A stretch of DNA of 7,365 bases from an uncultured bacterium (GCA_903896585.1 CAITYI010000190.1:1-7365); one strand, 5' to 3'. Counted from the first letter of the stretch, positions 1-6,633 are shown. Notes: a model not told the origin generated them from the letters alone. Program-made: numbers and translations.

Positions 1-666
1 GCGAACTGCGCCATGTGCAAGGGGCGCGGTGAGATCCAGTCGGTGCAGCAATCATTCCTGGGACAGGTCATGACCTCGCGGCCCTGCCCCGCCTGCCAAG
101 GTTTTGGCACCACGATCCCGCACCCATGTGTGGAGTGCTCGGGGCAGGGACGGGTGCGGCATCGCCGCACGTTGAGCATTGCCATCCCGGCAGGTGTTGA
201 CACGGGAACCCGTATTCAGTTGCAAGGCGAGGGTGAGGCAGGACTCAATGGTGGACCGACGGGGGATCTCTATATCGAGATTGTGGTTCAGGGCCATGAA
301 ATATTTGAGCGCCAAGGCGATGAACTCCATTGTGCGATCACAATCCCCATGACTTCGGCAGCATTGGGTAGCTCTATTCGCATTGAAACACTCGACGGTC
401 CTGAAGACGTCGGAATCGCGGCGGGAACACAATCCGGGTTCGTGATCACTCTGAAAGGTAAGGGCGCAACTCGACTCCGAAGCGGTAGTCGTGGCGATCT
501 ATTTGTTCACGTGAACGTTGAAACTCCACGCAAATTGACACCTGACCAAGAAACCCTGCTGCAGCAGTTAGCTGAGATACGCAGTGAAAAGCCGAATCAG
601 GTTGTGAACCGGGCTGATTCTGCTGGCCTGTTTAGTCGCCTCAAAGAGGCATTTTCTTCCAAGTGA
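1..666 (+). CDS. dnaJ: Chaperone protein DnaJ, C-terminal part (5' truncated by window edge)
   Basis: DnaJ is the Hsp40 co-chaperone that delivers unfolded clients to DnaK and stimulates its ATPase in the cytoplasm. The frame is open to the first base of the window, so the true start lies upstream; the ATG at 13 is internal. The J domain, Gly/Phe linker and first zinc repeat are outside. Visible, counting from base 1, are three CxxCxGxG zinc repeats at residues 3-10 (CAMCKGRG), 29-36 (CPACQGFG) and 43-50 (CVECSGQG). These match repeats 2 to 4 of the family and are followed by the two beta-rich substrate-binding domains. The tail LFSRLKEAF resembles the DnaJ paralogue that follows hrcA in Actinobacteria, so hrcA probably lies just upstream; that is inference. 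The TGA stop overlaps the rsmE start by four bases. Confidence 0.96.
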   Translation, partial: ANCAMCKGRGEIQSVQQSFLGQVMTSRPCPACQGFGTTIPHPCVECSGQGRVRHRRTLSIAIPAGVDTGTRIQLQGEGEAGLNGGPTGDLYIEIVVQGHEIFERQGDELHCAITIPMTSAALGSSIRIETLDGPEDVGIAAGTQSGFVITLKGKGATRLRSGSRGDLFVHVNVETPRKLTPDQETLLQQLAEIRSEKPNQVVNRADSAGLFSRLKEAFSSK

Positions 667-1424
667 GTACCCCAACCTTTCTGACTGAGCCGGCACTATT
701 CAGCGGAGCTGCAATCGGCTCCACCATTGCATTGGATGCATCCACCGCACATCACATTCGCGTGACTCGCATTAAGGAATCCGAAACCATTCACGTAGTG
801 GACGGCCGAGGTACCCGGTATTCGGGTCAGGTTTCACCCGATGGCATTTTTCAGGTTTTGGGAATTGTTCAGGAACCTGCCCCACGCCTTCAGATCACGG
901 TTGCCCAAGCATTAATCAAGGGTGATCGATTAGAACGCGCGGTGGAAATGATGACCGAAGTTGGTGCCATGTCGTTTGTTCCTTGGCAAGCCGATCACAG
1001 TGTGGTTTCATGGAATAAAGAGAAATCCGAGCGCAACCACCAAAAATGGACCAATGTGGTCCGGGCTGCTACCGAACAATCCCGTCGCTCATTTGTTCCA
1101 TCAGTTGAGCCACTTGTGGTGGGGGCTCGACTCGCATCCATAAGTGATCATTTTGATCAGGTGGTGTTGCTCGAAGAGCGGGATCCGGTGGGTGGAGCGC
1201 CGGGGGTGACATTGACTTCGGGAACCGTGCTCATGGTGATTGGACCTGAAGGCGGAATAAGTGACGCGGAACGAGAAGCTTTTCGGAACGCTACAAACGT
1301 GCACTCTCTGACCCTTGGGAACACTGTTTTGCGGTCTGCAACCGCAGGAGTTGTTGGCCTGACCTATTTGTTCACCACTGCAGGGGAGTGGAATGGCCAT
1401 CCATCTGGTGTAGTGAAAGGATGA
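663..1424 (+). CDS. rsmE: 16S rRNA (uracil(1498)-N(3))-methyltransferase RsmE
   Basis: RsmE uses S-adenosylmethionine to methylate N3 of U1498 in helix 44 of 16S rRNA. The 253-residue length is normal for the family. An N-terminal PUA-like RNA-binding part (about 1-75, with the stretch STAHHIRVTRI) is followed by a SPOUT methyltransferase domain. The latter shows AATEQSRRS (135-143), the SAM-knot motif VIGPEGGISDAE (192-203) and LGNTVLRSATAG (218-229). In E. coli the last motif reads LGPRVLRTETT; the loss of the glutamate is something I know from other actinobacterial RsmE proteins. The start is GTG inside GTGA, overlapping the dnaJ stop; a purine-rich AAAGAGG at 643-649 lies rather far upstream, so translation probably depends on coupling to dnaJ. 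The next gene starts four bases after the stop. Confidence 0.95.
   Translation: MSTPTFLTEPALFSGAAIGSTIALDASTAHHIRVTRIKESETIHVVDGRGTRYSGQVSPDGIFQVLGIVQEPAPRLQITVAQALIKGDRLERAVEMMTEVGAMSFVPWQADHSVVSWNKEKSERNHQKWTNVVRAATEQSRRSFVPSVEPLVVGARLASISDHFDQVVLLEERDPVGGAPGVTLTSGTVLMVIGPEGGISDAEREAFRNATNVHSLTLGNTVLRSATAGVVGLTYLFTTAGEWNGHPSGVVKG
1415..1421 (+). promoter_or_regulatory. Ribosome binding site of the HIT gene
   Basis: GAAAGGA lies seven bases before the ATG at 1429 and within the last codons of rsmE. It fixes the HIT start. The nearby ATG at 1421 is in another frame and stops after three codons. Confidence 0.7.
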
Positions 1425-1428
1425 ACCG

Positions 1429-1767
1429 ATGACCGACTGTTTGTTCTGCTCAATATCTGCCGGCGATATCCCGGCCGATATTGTGCTGCGCACGCCTGAC
1501 TACGTGGCTTTCCACGACATCAACCCACAGGCTCCGGTACACATTTTGGTCATTCCCGTAGAGCATCATCAGAGTATTGCCGCGTTAGGTGCAGCAAATC
1601 CTGAACTTGCCGGCGGACTTGTTGCCGTGACCGAGCAGGTCGCTCGGGAGGCGGGGCTCACCGACTATCGGCTGGTGTTTAATACCGGTGCTGATGCCGG
1701 ACAGAGCGTGTTCCATGCGCACGGCCATGTTTTAGGTGGTCGCGATTTGAATTGGCCACCCGGATGA
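1429..1767 (+). CDS. HIT family (histidine triad) hydrolase, HINT-like
   Basis: Histidine triad proteins of the HINT branch are small cytoplasmic dimers that hydrolyse nucleoside phosphoramidates and related adenylates; the physiological substrate here is unknown. The 112-residue length is typical. The N-terminal DCLFC gives the cysteine pair C4 and C7 of the usual zinc site, followed by the family run AGDIPADIV. HILVIPVEHH sits at 38-47. The catalytic triad is FHAHGHVLGGR with H96, H98 and H100, and the tail LNWPPG is standard. The residue between the second and third histidine is glycine instead of the more usual hydrophobic residue, which is mild. The first 60 bases of the gene contain a strong imperfect inverted repeat. 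The stop overlaps the preferred phoH start as ATGA. Confidence 0.93.
   Translation: MTDCLFCSISAGDIPADIVLRTPDYVAFHDINPQAPVHILVIPVEHHQSIAALGAANPELAGGLVAVTEQVAREAGLTDYRLVFNTGADAGQSVFHAHGHVLGGRDLNWPPG
1451..1483 (+). repeat. Imperfect inverted repeat (hairpin) inside the HIT coding region
   Basis: The arms 1451-1463 (CAATATCTGCCGG) and 1471-1483 (CCGGCCGATATTG) pair at twelve of thirteen positions around a seven-base loop, with one T/C mismatch at 1458/1476. The structure begins 20 bases after the start of the HIT ATG. It falls on the codons for SISAGDIPADIV, so part of the symmetry may come from the repeated GDIP/ADI codons. No T-run follows, so it does not look like an intrinsic terminator. 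Confidence 0.5.
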
Positions 1768-2732
1768 CCCGAACAATCATTGAGATCCCAGCTTCACAAC
1801 CCATGGTTGCCCTCCTTGGTGCATCAGACGAATACCTGCAGGTGGTGGAGAGTTCATTCCCGGACATCGATATTTTGGTCCGCGGCAACCAAGTCATTTT
1901 GGAAGGTGAATCACCCGAGATCGATACCGTGGACACTCTCATTGCTGAAATGTTGACAGTGTTGCGCACCGGTCAAGCTCTCACCCGGGATTCGGTGGAG
2001 AGATCTATTTCCCTGATGAAGTCCGGGACTCGTCCCTCAGAGTTGCTGACCACCAATATCTTGAGCAATCGCGGAAAAACAATTCGCGCTAAGACACTCA
2101 ATCAAAAGAAATATGTTGAAGCAATCGACAACAACACGGTTGTTTTTGGCATTGGCCCGGCAGGAACGGGCAAGACCTACTTGGCGGTGGCTAAAGCGGT
2201 CCAGGCTTTACAAGCAAAACAGATTAACCGCATTGTTCTCACTCGTCCCGCCGTTGAAGCTGGGGAGCGGCTTGGGTTTCTGCCTGGTACTTTGTCAGAG
2301 AAAATTGATCCATATTTACGTCCGCTCTACGATGCACTCCACGACATGATTGATCCGGATTCCATACCGAGGTTAATTACCAGCGGGACAATTGAGGTGG
2401 CCCCATTGGCATACATGCGCGGACGAACCCTCAACGACGCATTCATTATTCTCGACGAAGCTCAGAACACAACAGCCCAACAAATGAAAATGTTTCTCAC
2501 GCGCTTGGGGTTTGGTTCAACCATGGTGGTCACCGGCGATGTCACTCAAGTGGATCTACCGAGTGGAACCACAAGTGGATTGAGAATCGTTTCTGAAATT
2601 CTTGAGGGCCTCAACGATGTCGCATTCGTGCGCCTGAATCAAAACGATGTTGTACGCCACCGATTAGTGGGTGACATTGTCGCTGCCTATGAACGTTATG
2701 ACACAAAAATGGAACCCGGACCAAAGTCCTGA
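1764..2732 (+). CDS. phoH: PhoH/YbeZ family P-loop ATPase
   Basis: PhoH-like proteins (YbeZ in E. coli) are cytoplasmic P-loop ATPases related to the nucleotide-binding half of superfamily 1 helicases. They are linked genetically to YbeY and RNA metabolism, but their exact reaction is not settled. With the ATG at 1764 the protein has 322 residues, a normal length. A small KH-like N-terminal part includes FPDIDILVRGNQVILEG (about 32-48). The Walker A motif GPAGTGKT is at 131-138, Walker B FIILDEAQNTT at 227-237, and the sensor-like VVTGDVTQVDLP at 255-266. I chose the ATG because it makes an ATGA overlap with the HIT stop and matches usual family starts. An in-frame TTG at 1752, twelve bases after AGGTGG, would add four residues and cannot be excluded. 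The gap to ybeY is two bases, matching the ybeZ-ybeY pairing in many bacteria. Confidence 0.94.
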   Translation: MTRTIIEIPASQPMVALLGASDEYLQVVESSFPDIDILVRGNQVILEGESPEIDTVDTLIAEMLTVLRTGQALTRDSVERSISLMKSGTRPSELLTTNILSNRGKTIRAKTLNQKKYVEAIDNNTVVFGIGPAGTGKTYLAVAKAVQALQAKQINRIVLTRPAVEAGERLGFLPGTLSEKIDPYLRPLYDALHDMIDPDSIPRLITSGTIEVAPLAYMRGRTLNDAFIILDEAQNTTAQQMKMFLTRLGFGSTMVVTGDVTQVDLPSGTTSGLRIVSEILEGLNDVAFVRLNQNDVVRHRLVGDIVAAYERYDTKMEPGPKS

Positions 2733-2734
2733 CC

Positions 2735-3208
2735 ATGCCCCACCGTGAAGTGCTCAACGAGACCGGTGCAGCTGTCGATCTTCGATCGATCGATGCCCTC
2801 ATCGAACATCACCTGGTGGCTTTGGGGATTCATCCGGATTCAGTTATTGCGGTCACATTTATTGACACAGATCGCATGACTACCTTGCATGAGGACTGGA
2901 TGCAGGAACCGGGGCCCACCGATGTCCTGTCTTTTCCCATCGATGAACTCACCCTGCCCGCGGCGGGTGAAATCTCCGGCCCGGGGATCCTGGGAGATAT
3001 TGTGATTTGCCCGGAATTTCTTGGCCCCCAAATGCTGGAAAGTGGCCGGACCCTGCAACAGGAGAGTGAATTCCTGGTAACCCATGGCATTTTGCATCTT
3101 CTCGGGATGGATCACCAGGAACCAGCTGACCATGCCCGTATGTTTGCCTTGCAGGACACCCTTCTATCAGACTGGCTCACCTCTAATAATCGGGAAGGAA
3201 CGAATTGA
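2735..3208 (+). CDS. ybeY: Endoribonuclease YbeY, rRNA maturation factor
   Basis: YbeY is a metal-dependent single-strand endoribonuclease needed for 16S rRNA 3'-end maturation and for removing defective 70S ribosomes. The 157-residue protein shows the family block GPTDVLSFP (60-68), then GDIVICPE (87-94), and the metal-binding signature HGILHLLGMDH at 117-127 with H117, H121 and H127 as ligands. The ATG lies two bases after the phoH stop and has no strong ribosome binding site, so reinitiation after phoH is likely. A GTG at residue 6 is less likely because the conserved EVLNETGAAVD stretch begins around it. The TGA stop is shared with the TTG start of the CorC gene as TTGA. YbeY and Era are reported to cooperate in 30S assembly, and both are in this operon. 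Confidence 0.95.
   Translation: MPHREVLNETGAAVDLRSIDALIEHHLVALGIHPDSVIAVTFIDTDRMTTLHEDWMQEPGPTDVLSFPIDELTLPAAGEISGPGILGDIVICPEFLGPQMLESGRTLQQESEFLVTHGILHLLGMDHQEPADHARMFALQDTLLSDWLTSNNREGTN
3194..3199 (+). promoter_or_regulatory. Ribosome binding site supporting the TTG start of the CorC gene
   Basis: GAAGGA stands five bases before the TTG at 3205. The next in-frame codons offer no ATG or GTG before the first membrane helix, so this site is the main reason to accept a TTG start. Confidence 0.6.
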
Positions 3209-4515
3209 TATCGGTCACGTTGATTGCCATCGTTCTTCTCATTGTTGCTGGTTTATTGATCAGTGCTGAAACGGCAATTGCTCGGGTATCGCGTGCTCGC
3301 GTTGAGGATCTGAAGCCAAGTTTGCGGTCGAACAGATTGTTGTACCTGTTGGAAGACCGCGCCCGCTATGTCAACGTGCTTCTTTTCCTTTCTACTGCCG
3401 CCAGTGTCAGTGCATTTGTTCTCATTGGTTTTAGCTACATTAATTGGCTCCGATCCGATCACAATTGGTCATTTATCCTGGCGTTCATATTGGTGAGTTT
3501 GGCTTTGGTGGTGATTTCCTATGTTGGACTTGGGGTTGCTCCCAGAACATTGGGGCGTATTCACGCGGACAAAATTGCACTTGTCTCCGCCGGACCCGCC
3601 CGCTTCTTCGCTGCGATTCTCGGACCAGTCACGACCTTGTTGATTCTGATTGGCAATGCACTCACTCCTGGTAAAGGTTTCCGCGAGGGACCATTCGACA
3701 CGGAGGCGGATTTACGCGAGCTAGTGGATATCGCAGGGGCCGATTCCCTCATTGAAGATGACGAGCGTCAAATGATTCACTCGGTATTCGAATTGAGTGA
3801 TACTTTTGCCCGCGAAGTTATGGTTCCGCGCACAGACATGGTGTTCATTGAAAGAAACAAAACCCTGCGTCAAGCATTATCACTGGGTCTGCGGTCAACT
3901 TTTTCCCGTATTCCAGTTATTGGCGAAAACTCAGACGATGTTGTGGGAGTGATTTACCTTAAAGATATTGTCAAAAGAGTTTTTGAGTATCGGGAAGCCG
4001 AACAGCAGGAATCGGTTGAAGATCTAATGCGCACCCCATATTTTGTTCCTGATAGTAAGCAGGTCGATGAACTTCTGCGGGACATGCAAGCCGCTCGAGT
4101 ACACATGGCGATTGTGGTAGATGAATACGGTGGCACGGCGGGATTGATCACCATTGAGGACATCCTGGAAGAAATCGTGGGGGAGATCGCGGACGAATAC
4201 GACAATGTGGCACCTGAAGTAGAAGAACTCCCCGAGGGTGGTTACCGAGTCATGGCGCGCATGAATATTGACGATTTCGCCGATCTCATTGATGTGGACA
4301 TTGACTCTGAAGAGGAAGGGGTTGATTCGGTAGTTGGCCTGATGGCTAAAAAACTCGGTCGAGTGCCTATTGCTCAATCGACAATTGATGTAGACGGATG
4401 GACGCTGATCGCTGAACACGGTTCTAGCCGGCGTAACCGAATTGGATTCGTGCGCGCCATACCAGTTGTCATCGAAGTAGGGGAAGAGCACCAGGACGAG
4501 AATGCCACCGGCTAA
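3205..4515 (+). CDS. Hemolysin-family membrane protein with CNNM (DUF21), CBS pair and CorC_HlyC domains
   Basis: This is a CNNM/CorC-type inner-membrane protein, a family tied to magnesium and cobalt efflux or homeostasis; older annotations call it hemolysin. The 436 residues fit the full-length form. Order of parts: DUF21/CNNM membrane domain with hydrophobic segments near 3-20, 57-78, 88-110 and 132-152, including ISAETAIARVSR (19-30); an amphipathic linker; CBS 1 (about 205-262, starting at VMVPRTDM); CBS 2 (about 272-330, with VDEYGGTAGLITIEDILEEIVGEI split over 305-328); and the CorC_HlyC domain (about 343-425). The paired CBS domains should bind adenine nucleotides. E. coli CorC/YbeX has only the soluble part, but the gene order phoH, ybeY, corC is the same there. 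Transported ion and direction cannot be read from the sequence. It overlaps the next gene by 14 bases. Confidence 0.93.
   Translation: MISVTLIAIVLLIVAGLLISAETAIARVSRARVEDLKPSLRSNRLLYLLEDRARYVNVLLFLSTAASVSAFVLIGFSYINWLRSDHNWSFILAFILVSLALVVISYVGLGVAPRTLGRIHADKIALVSAGPARFFAAILGPVTTLLILIGNALTPGKGFREGPFDTEADLRELVDIAGADSLIEDDERQMIHSVFELSDTFAREVMVPRTDMVFIERNKTLRQALSLGLRSTFSRIPVIGENSDDVVGVIYLKDIVKRVFEYREAEQQESVEDLMRTPYFVPDSKQVDELLRDMQAARVHMAIVVDEYGGTAGLITIEDILEEIVGEIADEYDNVAPEVEELPEGGYRVMARMNIDDFADLIDVDIDSEEEGVDSVVGLMAKKLGRVPIAQSTIDVDGWTLIAEHGSSRRNRIGFVRAIPVVIEVGEEHQDENATG
4493..4496 (+). promoter_or_regulatory. Ribosome binding site of the EamA permease gene
   Basis: AGGA lies five bases before the ATG at 4502, inside the 3' end of the CorC gene. 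It supports this start and the 14-base overlap. Confidence 0.55.
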
Positions 4516-5416
4516 GGCCAATTTGTCGGGGGCCAATTTCGCGGCACTGGCCGTACTCGGCGCCGCCGCACTTTTTGGAACTTCGGCAACCGCAGCGACA
4601 CTGCTCGTTCCGGATGCATCCCCTCAGTCGGTTGCCGGCTGGCGGCTGCTTGTCGGGGCAATTGGGCTGATTGTGGTCACTCGGGGGTGGGCATTCGCTT
4701 TCATGTTCCGCATTCCCTTGATTTGGCTGATGGGCCTCTCCGTTGGTGCCTTTCAATTTTTCTTCTTTCTCAGTGCCAATCTCGCGGGGGTTGCTCTGGG
4801 AACCCTGGTGACTATTTCAGCGGCCCCGTGGTTCGCCGGTCTCCTCGGTTGGGTCTGGGGTGCCGGACGTCCGTCGAGTATCTGGTGGATTTCAACGGTT
4901 ATTGGAATTGGTGGAGTTTTCCTACTCGTGGGTACCCCTGCCAGCGGCAGCATCAATGTCGGTGGTGTTTTGGCAGGCCTTGCGGCGGCAGCCAGTTACG
5001 CCGTCATGACAAATGTGGGAACAAAGCTCACCCAGCAGGGCAAGAATCCAAATCACGTACTAGCCGCATCTTTCTCTATTGGCGCGATCCTGCTCATTCC
5101 ATTCATCATTACCGGTGGTACCTGGTTCACCACAGCATCAGGGATCGTTCTCATTCTGTGGCTTGGATTATTTGTGACCACACTCGCCTATGTCCTTTTT
5201 GGATTGGGTTTGAAGAGCCTCATGCCTGGAACAATTGCTACTTTGAATTTGGGCGAACCCCTTGTGGCCACAATTTTGGCAGTGTGGCTACTCGATGAAA
5301 GCCTCAGTACATTGGGTTGGGTTGGCTGCATTTTGATTTTGTTGGCGCTTGCACTTTTGGCGCGAGCATCAACTTCAACCGCGAAGGCCAATGTAGAGGA
5401 GCGAACAAATGTTTAG
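4502..5416 (+). CDS. EamA/RhaT-family permease (drug/metabolite transporter superfamily)
   Basis: This is a ten-helix inner-membrane permease of the DMT superfamily, whose members move amino acids, sugars or other small metabolites; the substrate cannot be predicted here. The 304 residues contain two tandem EamA repeats. Hydrophobic segments lie near 14-34, 44-62, 72-92, 96-118, 126-144, 152-172, 187-204, 212-232, 240-264 and 270-288. The first repeat has SVAGWRLLVGAI (43-54); the second has LGEPLVATILAVWLLDES (250-267), a typical end of an EamA unit. The gene sits between corC and era, overlapping both, by 14 and 8 bases, so it is translated within the ribosome-maturation operon. In the actinobacterial clusters I know, this slot is empty or holds a cytidine-deaminase-like gene, so the permease looks like a lineage-specific insertion. 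Codon use by eye resembles its neighbours. Confidence 0.9.
   Translation: MPPAKANLSGANFAALAVLGAAALFGTSATAATLLVPDASPQSVAGWRLLVGAIGLIVVTRGWAFAFMFRIPLIWLMGLSVGAFQFFFFLSANLAGVALGTLVTISAAPWFAGLLGWVWGAGRPSSIWWISTVIGIGGVFLLVGTPASGSINVGGVLAGLAAAASYAVMTNVGTKLTQQGKNPNHVLAASFSIGAILLIPFIITGGTWFTTASGIVLILWLGLFVTTLAYVLFGLGLKSLMPGTIATLNLGEPLVATILAVWLLDESLSTLGWVGCILILLALALLARASTSTAKANVEERTNV
5396..5401 (+). promoter_or_regulatory. Ribosome binding site of era
   Basis: GAGGAG is seven bases before the ATG at 5409, inside the last codons of the permease gene. It is the best match to the Shine-Dalgarno consensus in the window, suggesting that era is translated well on its own. Confidence 0.75.
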
Positions 5417-6320
5417 AAGTGGGTTCGCGGCCGTTGTGGGACGCCCTAATGCGGGTAAGTCAACATTGCTCAATGCCGTTATGGGTACGAAGGTGGCCAT
5501 CACCTCTGATCGGCCACAAACCACAAGGAGAACAATTCGTGGAATTGTTAATCGTCCGGAGGGGCAATTGATTTTGGTGGACACACCCGGCATGCACCGA
5601 CCCAGAACCCTCCTCGGTGAGCGACTCAATGACGAAGTCAAAGACACCTGGGGAAATGTGGACTCCATTGCTCTGTGTATCCCGGCCAATGAATCGATTG
5701 GTCCCGGTGATCGGTTTATTGCGAGTGCGATTGCTCAACTACCTAAAAAGAATCTCTACGCCATTGTGACAAAGATCGATACGGTCAATCCTGATCAACT
5801 CGCAACGCAACTCATGGCCGTCGCTGAATTGGGCACAAGTTTAGAAATCGATTGGACAGCGATCATTCCGGTTTCGGCTGTCCGCAATGAACAGGTGGAT
5901 ATCCTCGTTCGTGAATTGATCAACGGTCTACCCGAAGGCCCTACTCTTTTTCCCGATGATTCCTCGGCAGATGAACCTGCCGAAATTTTTGTGGCCGAAT
6001 TGATTCGTGAGGCCGCATTGCGGGGAGTTCAAGACGAACTACCGCACTCAATTGCCGTGGTGGTGGAAGAAATCACACCGCGTGAAGGTCGACCCGCTGA
6101 CCGACCAATGTCGGATATTCACGCCAATATTTTTGTGGAGCGAGACAGTCAAAAAGCAATTGTGATTGGAAAAAAGGGATCGCGATTACGAACTGTGGGA
6201 ACAGAAGCTCGAGCGGAGATTGAGAAGTACTTAGGTGTTGCGGTGTACTTGGATCTACGGGTGAAAGTGGCCAAGGATTGGCAACGTGATCCCAAGCAGT
6301 TACGGCGTCTCGGTTTCTGA
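5409..6320 (+). CDS. era: GTPase Era
   Basis: Era is a GTP-binding 30S assembly factor whose KH domain binds the 3' end of 16S rRNA. The 303-residue protein is full length. GTPase motifs are G1 GRPNAGKST (11-19), the G2 region RPQTTRRTIRGI (35-46), G3 DTPG (58-61), G4 TKID (121-124) and G5 SAV (156-158). The C-terminal KH domain holds GKKGSRLR (254-261) and ends in the family tail VKVAKDWQRDPKQLRRLGF. G4 has threonine in place of the usual asparagine, which I know from other actinobacterial Era proteins, so it is probably not a defect. The start overlaps the permease stop by 8 bases and has a strong ribosome binding site. RsmE and YbeY from the same operon act on the same end of 16S rRNA. This is the last gene of the plus-strand train before a real gap. 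Confidence 0.96.
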   Translation: MFRSGFAAVVGRPNAGKSTLLNAVMGTKVAITSDRPQTTRRTIRGIVNRPEGQLILVDTPGMHRPRTLLGERLNDEVKDTWGNVDSIALCIPANESIGPGDRFIASAIAQLPKKNLYAIVTKIDTVNPDQLATQLMAVAELGTSLEIDWTAIIPVSAVRNEQVDILVRELINGLPEGPTLFPDDSSADEPAEIFVAELIREAALRGVQDELPHSIAVVVEEITPREGRPADRPMSDIHANIFVERDSQKAIVIGKKGSRLRTVGTEARAEIEKYLGVAVYLDLRVKVAKDWQRDPKQLRRLGF

Positions 6321-6345
6321 AGTTCGCATTTCCCGAATCACTTCA
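6318..6345. other. Imperfect inverted repeat at the end of era
   Basis: TGAAG at 6318-6322 pairs with CTTCA at 6341-6345, and TTCG at 6323-6326 pairs with CGAA at 6334-6337, leaving a seven-base loop and a three-base bulge. It starts in the era stop codon and covers the stop of the minus-strand remnant. There is no T-run on either strand, so it does not qualify as a standard intrinsic terminator. It may still slow or end transcription between two convergent frames. Confidence 0.25.
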
Positions 6346-6571
6346 ACAGGTCGCCTTCGCCGCCGTACCTGAGTTCGATCTTCGACTTCCGGGGGTAGTT
6401 CATTACGGCGTCCATTTGCCTCGAATACCGCAATACCAAAATGATGATGGCGGTCAAAGGTATTCCAAAAATGGCCCCAATCGGACCGAACAGCGCGGCA
6501 CCAACAGATACTGCGCCCAGGGCAACAAATGCGATATTACGTGGAGTAGCTGGGTTCGGATTGGTCCGCAA
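6338..6571 (-). pseudogene. Probable C-terminal remnant of an AI-2E family membrane transporter (or an orphan small membrane protein)
   Basis: The frame encodes 77 residues from a TTG at 6571. No stop occurs back to 6601 (minus strand reading), where TGA at 6604-6602 closes it, and there is no ATG or GTG. Residues 12-50 are strongly hydrophobic and contain VGAALFGPIGAIFGIPLTA. That matches the closing membrane segments of AI-2E family proteins (PF01594), where GALFGxxGAxxAxP followed by a short charged tail is usual. The rest of such a protein, roughly 250 or more residues, is absent; the space upstream is taken by recO. I see no clear ribosome binding site. A decayed gene of which only the end survives is the simplest reading. 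A functional two-helix membrane peptide remains possible. Identification rests on remembered family pattern, not on a search. Confidence 0.45.
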
Positions 6572-6627
6572 TGGTGCCCATCTAGCATCCTGGCGTGCGG
6601 TTCACGGTCAATAACAGATTTCCCGCC

Positions 6628-6633
6628 TAGAAT
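6628..6633 (+). promoter_or_regulatory. Probable -10 element of a leaderless recO promoter
   Basis: TAGAAT fits the actinobacterial TANNNT -10 pattern and ends five bases before the GTG of recO, so transcription would begin at or next to the first base of the start codon. Seventeen bases upstream is only a weak -35 (CGGTCA at 6605-6610, three of six matches). No Shine-Dalgarno-like sequence precedes the GTG, which fits a leaderless message. Confidence 0.45.

Noticed and set aside
505..516. Perfect 12-base palindrome GTTCACGTGAAC in dnaJ
   Set aside because: It falls on the conserved codons for FVHVNVE deep in the gene, with no promoter nearby. A regulatory site is possible but nothing supports it.
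1145..1159. Two TGATCA palindromes three bases apart in rsmE
   Set aside because: Six-base palindromes are common by chance, and this pair lies in mid-gene without other promoter features.
1314..1349. RsmE motif LGNTVLRSATAG lacking the glutamate of the E. coli motif
   Set aside because: Actinobacterial RsmE proteins commonly vary at this position; the SAM-binding GPEGG is intact.
1953..1981. Consensus TTGACA inside phoH (1953-1958), and another in dnaJ (535-540)
   Set aside because: Neither has a plausible -10 hexamer at 16 to 18 bases, and both lie inside well-supported genes.
2776..2794. CGAT tandem repeats near the ybeY start
   Set aside because: Only three adjacent copies plus one separate copy, within codons for VDLRSID; too short to be a meaningful repeat.
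4024..4536. Minus-strand open frame of 170 codons opposite the CorC gene
   Set aside because: It lies antisense to the conserved CBS and CorC_HlyC coding region, and its protein has no recognisable pattern.
4687..5298. Plus-strand open frame of 203 codons inside the permease gene
   Set aside because: It is an alternate frame of the EamA gene, rich in W, H, R, C and S, with no domain pattern and no ribosome binding site. The overlapping frame has clear membrane helices and EamA motifs.
5769..5780. Era G4 motif TKID instead of NKxD
   Set aside because: It looked like a lost specificity residue, but threonine here is something I know from other actinobacterial Era proteins, so it is a lineage trait and not a defect.
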